Source: Alphaproteobacteria bacterium
GTDB lineage: Bacteria > Pseudomonadota > Alphaproteobacteria > UBA6615
Length of the DNA: 8,610 nt
Direction: 5' to 3'
NCBI GenBank assembly: GCA_013003285.1
Contig: JABDJY010000070.1
Span: 1 to 8,610 of the forward strand
Each line of letters starts with the position of its first letter. Positions within the stretch are counted from its first letter, which is position 1. This document shows positions 6,233 through 8,610 of the stretch, piece after piece. The position numbers and the translations under genes were made by a program. The notes below the pieces were generated by a model. It searched no databases, was not told the origin of the DNA, and was given only the letters and a program-made list of their open reading frames with translations.

Positions 6233-6261
6233 TTCAGCATCGGCTCACCTATCAATATATT
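6233..6261 (+). promoter_or_regulatory. Weak sigma70-like promoter candidate for the CBS gene
   Basis: TTCAGC (3 of 6 to the -35 consensus), an exact 17-base spacer and TATATT (5 of 6 to the -10 consensus). It sits where base composition shifts from the upstream gene to the AC-rich leader. The -35 is poor, so confidence is low. Confidence 0.3.
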
Positions 6262-6317
6262 AGTTGGATTGTTTCAGCCTACAGCGCCGGGTGGTCAGAA
6301 GTGAATAGAAAACAGCA

Positions 6318-6428
6318 GTTCTAAGAACCGTCGCCTACAACACCGCAATAACCGCCACCCAAATTACCAACCTGATGTGTTAGAAACACTCCGAATCCAG
6401 AACGTCGTCTGTTCTAAGAACTCCGACG
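6318..6428 (+). repeat. Two copies of an 11-bp palindrome plus a related 13-bp palindrome in the CBS leader
   Basis: GTTCTAAGAAC, a perfect inverted repeat around a central A, occurs at 6318-6328 and again at 6411-6421, 93 bases apart. Between them GTGTT-AGA-AACAC (6377-6389) is another perfect inverted repeat. The second copy is nested in a larger one: CGTCG (6403-6407) pairs with CGACG (6424-6428). These could be operator sites or RNA stem-loops of the leader. The motif does not match LexA (GTTC-N7-GTTC), FNR or CRP sites that I know. Confidence 0.6.
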
Positions 6429-6477
6429 AACGATAAAACCAAACCACCGAAGAAGACTCTGCCAAAAGGAAGCACCC

Positions 6478-6897
6478 ATGCGACACAACGAACCAGTCTC
6501 TAATATAATGTCAGATCAGATGCTGACCGTGCACGTCGCTCAAAAGGTTAGCGAAGTGTATCGGTTGCTGACGGATAACCCAATTCATCACGTGCCGGTC
6601 GTCAACGGAAATGAGCTAATGGGCTTGATCAGTTCGACCGATTTGATGAAGCTCAGTCTTGATGCCTACGGCACGCCGGATGCAGCCAACGCGGAGTATC
6701 TCGATTCGCAGTTTTCGATCGATAAAGTGATGTCGTCTGAACTAACCACGGTCAATCCCGACGCCTCTATCCGATCGGTCGCCGAGATCCTGAGCGCGGG
6801 CACTATCCATTCGCTGCCCGTGGTTAACACCGACAACCAACTGGTCGGCATCGTAACGACGACGGACCTGGTTAACTACCTGCTCGACCAATACTGA
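6478..6897 (+). CDS. Stand-alone CBS-domain-pair protein (Bateman module)
   Basis: 139 residues consisting almost only of two CBS domains. The first is at about 6-61 (VSNIMSDQMLTVHV...HHVPVVNGNELMGLISSTDL) and the second at about 80-136 (IDKVMSSELTTVNP...HSLPVVNTDNQLVGIVTTTDL). Each has the (S/T)xxDL nucleotide-contacting motif, with Asp55 and Asp130. Such pairs bind adenine nucleotides (AMP, ATP, SAM) and act as cytoplasmic energy or redox sensors. No enzyme, channel or DNA-binding domain is fused, so it must act on a partner. The ATG is supported by AGGAAG upstream. Codon choice and base composition are less GC-rich than in the dioxygenase before it, and the leader is unusually long and palindrome-rich. 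Both hint at separate acquisition or dedicated regulation. Transcribed in the same direction as its neighbours but well separated from both. Confidence 0.92.
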   Translation: MRHNEPVSNIMSDQMLTVHVAQKVSEVYRLLTDNPIHHVPVVNGNELMGLISSTDLMKLSLDAYGTPDAANAEYLDSQFSIDKVMSSELTTVNPDASIRSVAEILSAGTIHSLPVVNTDNQLVGIVTTTDLVNYLLDQY

Positions 6898-6913
6898 CAG
6901 CGGCCACGTCGCG

Positions 6914-6949
6914 GTCACCCATTACGACCGGTTGAAGTCGCAGGGTGAC
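6914..6949 (+). other. Stem-loop just downstream of the CBS gene
   Basis: GTCACCC (6914-6920) pairs with GGGTGAC (6943-6949). Inside, CGAC (6925-6928) pairs with GTCG (6937-6940) around an 8-base loop, so 11 base pairs can stack with an ATTA/CA internal loop. It starts 17 bases after the stop codon. No T-run follows, so it is either a stabilising 3'-end structure or a rho-dependent end, not a classic intrinsic terminator. Confidence 0.45.
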
Positions 6950-7037
6950 AATGGACGTAGCGGGAACGGCCCTAAACGGAAGCGGGGACTGTCTGTAGAT
7001 AATCGACTTACGCGCCGCGAGTGGCTACGTTCCGCAG

Positions 7038-7772
7038 ATGAAATTAGATCACGAAAAACCTGCGTCCCGGCCCCTGTCCAATCAAGTTGTCGAGCCGCTT
7101 CCCAGTGGCATGGCGCCGCGGCGTGCATTATTGGAAGGGCGGTTCGTGCGCCTGGAGCCTGTTGATCCGTCCGTGCATGCCGAGGCGTTGTATGACGCGT
7201 CCCACCGCGATGCGGAAGCCCTCAAGATCTGGGAATACATCCCGCATGGACCTTGGCCGGATCAGGCTAGTTTTGAACAGTGGCTACGCGATACCGTCAA
7301 TCGAATAGAAAATGTTGTGTTCGCCATCCGCAGCGAAGACACCGGCAAAGCATGCGGGATGGTGCAATATCATCACATTGAGCCAAAATCGGGTGTGGTC
7401 GAAATTGGCGGTATTTGGTTCGCGCCCGAGTTCCAGCGTACGCGTGGCGCCACGGAGGTTCTATTGCTCGTGCTTTCGCACGCCTTGGACGACCTCGGCT
7501 ACAGGCGTGTGCAGTGGCGCTGCGATACCCTGAACGAACGATCGCGGGCTGCCGTGCGACGTCTCGGTTTCGGATTTGAGGGCATCTTCTACAACGAGGC
7601 GATCGTCAAGGGTAAGAACAAGAATACCGCTTGGTATTCGATGCTGGATTACGAGTGGCCGCAAGTGAAAGAAAAGATTTCGACGTGGCTTGCCGATGAC
7701 AACTTCGACGATGAGGGCCTGGCAAAGACATCTTTAAGCGAGATGATGACGAACCGAACCGCACGCGACTGA
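7038..7772 (+). CDS. GNAT-family N-acetyltransferase (RimJ/RimL-like)
   Basis: 244 residues. The fold is recognisable from LEGRFVRLEPVDPSVHAEALYDAS and IWEYIPHGPW near the N-terminus. Next come the motif-A strand and CoA loop GGIWFAPEFQRTRGATEV (about 124-141) and YRRVQWRCDTLNERSRAAVRRLGFGFEG (about 155-182), with the Asn166 and LGF signature of the RimJ/RimL branch. The end of the domain is KGKNKNTAWYSML. It should transfer acetyl from acetyl-CoA to an amine: a protein N-terminus, amino acid or antibiotic-like small molecule. The target is unknown. About 40 residues follow the domain, as in close relatives. The ATG at 7038 lacks a good SD. A later ATG at 7110 (residue 25) would still keep the whole fold, but the preceding PLSNQVVEPLPSG segment resembles family N-termini, so the longer form is preferred. 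Confidence 0.9.
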   Translation: MKLDHEKPASRPLSNQVVEPLPSGMAPRRALLEGRFVRLEPVDPSVHAEALYDASHRDAEALKIWEYIPHGPWPDQASFEQWLRDTVNRIENVVFAIRSEDTGKACGMVQYHHIEPKSGVVEIGGIWFAPEFQRTRGATEVLLLVLSHALDDLGYRRVQWRCDTLNERSRAAVRRLGFGFEGIFYNEAIVKGKNKNTAWYSMLDYEWPQVKEKISTWLADDNFDDEGLAKTSLSEMMTNRTARD

Positions 7773-7808
7773 ACGGAAATGCCGATGGCCACTTCGGCCC
7801 ATTCCCCG

Positions 7809-7827
7809 CCGCGATCACGTGTCGCGG
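7809..7827 (+). terminator. Candidate terminator hairpin after the acetyltransferase gene
   Basis: CCGCGA (7809-7814), loop TCACGTG and TCGCGG (7822-7827) form a perfect GC-rich 6-bp stem followed only by TTAAT, 37 bases after the stop codon. Just before it, 7781-7799 can fold in two exclusive ways (GCCGA/TCGGC or GGCC/GGCC). The T-tract is weak, so an intrinsic terminator is possible rather than certain. Confidence 0.4.
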
Positions 7828-7987
7828 TTAATGATCCATGCCGCAAAGTATTTTCATTCTGCATGTGTTTCGGATTGCCAGATTCTCGACTTCCAACACA
7901 TAACCTTTTAGGCTCTCTACCTGTAAGAGTATCGCAAGAGCGTTAAGTCGCGTCTGTGTGTTACGCGTATGATATAGGGGGAATGTT

Positions 7988-8610
7988 ATGAGATTAATCT
8001 TTGCCGCTTTCACGGTCTTATTGTTGGTGTCGTTTGCCGATCGTGCCGTTGACGCCGAAGAAAGCGAAGTTCGCACAACCGGCGGTGCATTTTTAGGCAA
8101 TTGGAATTTCTCCCAAATCAACTCTGATGATGCCGTGTTAGATGTCGAAGCCACCAGCAGGGTGTTGCTGTCCGTGAGTGCCGGCTATATCGCCAATAAG
8201 AGTTATCGCGAGATTTGGGAATTCCATGATTCTACCCTCATCTACACAAAGTTACCCTCACGAACCCAATTTCGTGGCGGTGTAGTTAGCGAGAAAAGCA
8301 GTATTGGCCTGATATGCGGCGACGATAATCAAGATTGCGATAACCCGCAGGCAAAAAATATCTCGCGCAATCTAACAATCGTAACATTCCGTTCGCCTGA
8401 CAATTCAGAAGAGTGTGCCGGTCTGGTCTATGTTGGCACGGAAGGGTCTCGCAAAATTTTTCGAGGCACCTTCGGTAACTATCTCGCACGATCCACAGCC
8501 TGCGCGCCCTTTGAGTCGGATTCCGAAACGGCGGTGGCCCTAAGTGCGCAATATCTTTCGCTTGTCAAAAAAGACGGACGTCCCATCGCAGACCTCGCGC
8601 GGTACGATTT
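7988..8610 (+). CDS. Exported protein of unknown family, 3' end beyond the window
   Basis: 207 codons are visible with no stop before the window edge. The ATG at 7988 has a strong SD (AGGGGGA, about 6 bases upstream). The N-terminus MRLIFAAFTVLLLVSFADRAVDA is a clear Sec signal peptide (Arg, hydrophobic core, small residues), with cleavage likely after VDA (residue 23). The mature part is polar and looks beta-rich, with GGAFLGNWNFSQI, FRGGVVSEKSSIGLICGDDNQDC and GTFGNYLARSTACAPF. Four Cys (110, 117, 143, 172) could form two disulfides in the periplasm. No lipobox is present, since no Cys lies at the cleavage site. I do not recognise the family; the Gly-Asn-Trp motif shortly after the signal peptide recurs in various secreted small-domain proteins but is not diagnostic. 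Less GC-rich than most of the window. Confidence 0.8.
   Translation, partial: MRLIFAAFTVLLLVSFADRAVDAEESEVRTTGGAFLGNWNFSQINSDDAVLDVEATSRVLLSVSAGYIANKSYREIWEFHDSTLIYTKLPSRTQFRGGVVSEKSSIGLICGDDNQDCDNPQAKNISRNLTIVTFRSPDNSEECAGLVYVGTEGSRKIFRGTFGNYLARSTACAPFESDSETAVALSAQYLSLVKKDGRPIADLARYD

Larger units (their letters stand above)
6136..6477 (+). promoter_or_regulatory. Long non-coding leader between dioxygenase and CBS gene
   Basis: 342 bases with no credible gene on either strand. The first ~70 bases still look GC-rich, with a small CGGTC/GACCG hairpin at 6182-6193. From about 6250 the composition changes to A/C-rich, T-poor and less GC-rich. A weak promoter (TTCAGC 6233-6238, 17 bases, TATATT 6256-6261) fits the change and would give a leader of about 210 bases. 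That leader contains three perfect palindromes, listed separately. The CBS gene SD (AGGAAG, ending about 5 bases before the ATG) closes the region. Confidence 0.4.

Noticed and set aside
6932..7165. 77-codon frame overlapping the start of the acetyltransferase gene
   Set aside because: No family, Arg/Cys/Ser-rich composition, and it overlaps about 125 bases of a well-supported gene in another frame.
7968..7973. TATGAT as a -10 box for the exported protein
   Set aside because: It lies only about 14 bases before the ATG and would start transcription inside or beyond the SD; no matching -35 at 16-18 bases.
1..8610. Defence system, CRISPR, toxin-antitoxin, mobile element or biosynthetic cluster
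   Set aside because: No nuclease, helicase, transposase, integrase, reverse transcriptase, spaced repeat array or megasynthase-like sequence was seen on either strand.

Overview
The window reads as ordinary chromosomal DNA from a Gram-negative bacterium, most likely an alphaproteobacterium of the Rhodospirillales type. That placement is inferred from GC-rich coding, a SPOR-domain cell-envelope protein, a glyoxalase-fold protein, a TauD-like oxygenase and Shine-Dalgarno (SD) sequences of the GGAG/GGGGAAGG type. It cannot be proved from the sequence alone. I see no rRNA, tRNA, CRISPR array, insertion sequence, integrase or phage gene.

Layout. Bases 3-509 are the C-terminal end of a hybrid sensor histidine kinase (end of the ATPase domain plus a receiver domain). 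It faces a minus-strand pair: an HSL-type alpha/beta hydrolase (2023 to 1067) followed by a small muconolactone isomerase-like protein (943 to 641). A divergent regulatory gap of about 325 bases separates the hydrolase from a plus-strand 10-TM EamA/DMT transporter (2349-3230). A single-pass SPOR-domain protein follows (3420-4010). Convergent to it is a minus-strand pair: a VOC/glyoxalase-fold protein (4731 to 4354) and an unrecognised 68-residue protein (4281 to 4075). The rest is on the plus strand: a TauD/TfdA-type Fe(II)/2-oxoglutarate dioxygenase (5041-6135), a 342-base leader with repeated palindromes, a stand-alone CBS-pair protein (6478-6897), a GNAT acetyltransferase (7038-7772), and the 5' part of an exported protein of unknown family that runs off the window (7988 onward).

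The genes are a loose set of sensory, transport and small-molecule-metabolism functions with frequent strand switches. Only two pairs look co-transcribed: hydrolase with isomerase-like protein, and VOC protein with the 68-residue protein. Base composition is uneven. The hydrolase, transporter, VOC and dioxygenase genes are clearly GC-rich, while the kinase end, the isomerase-like gene, the CBS gene with its leader, and the last exported protein are visibly less so.

I found no convincing new multi-gene system. The observations most worth checking are an apparent ACG start codon in the isomerase-like gene, two copies of a perfect 11-bp palindrome (one inside a larger nested inverted repeat) in the CBS-gene leader, a 15-bp palindrome abutting a perfect TATAAT upstream of the VOC gene, a perfect tandem 14-bp duplication, and a Leu-Pro-Pro-Pro repeat at the start of the dioxygenase.
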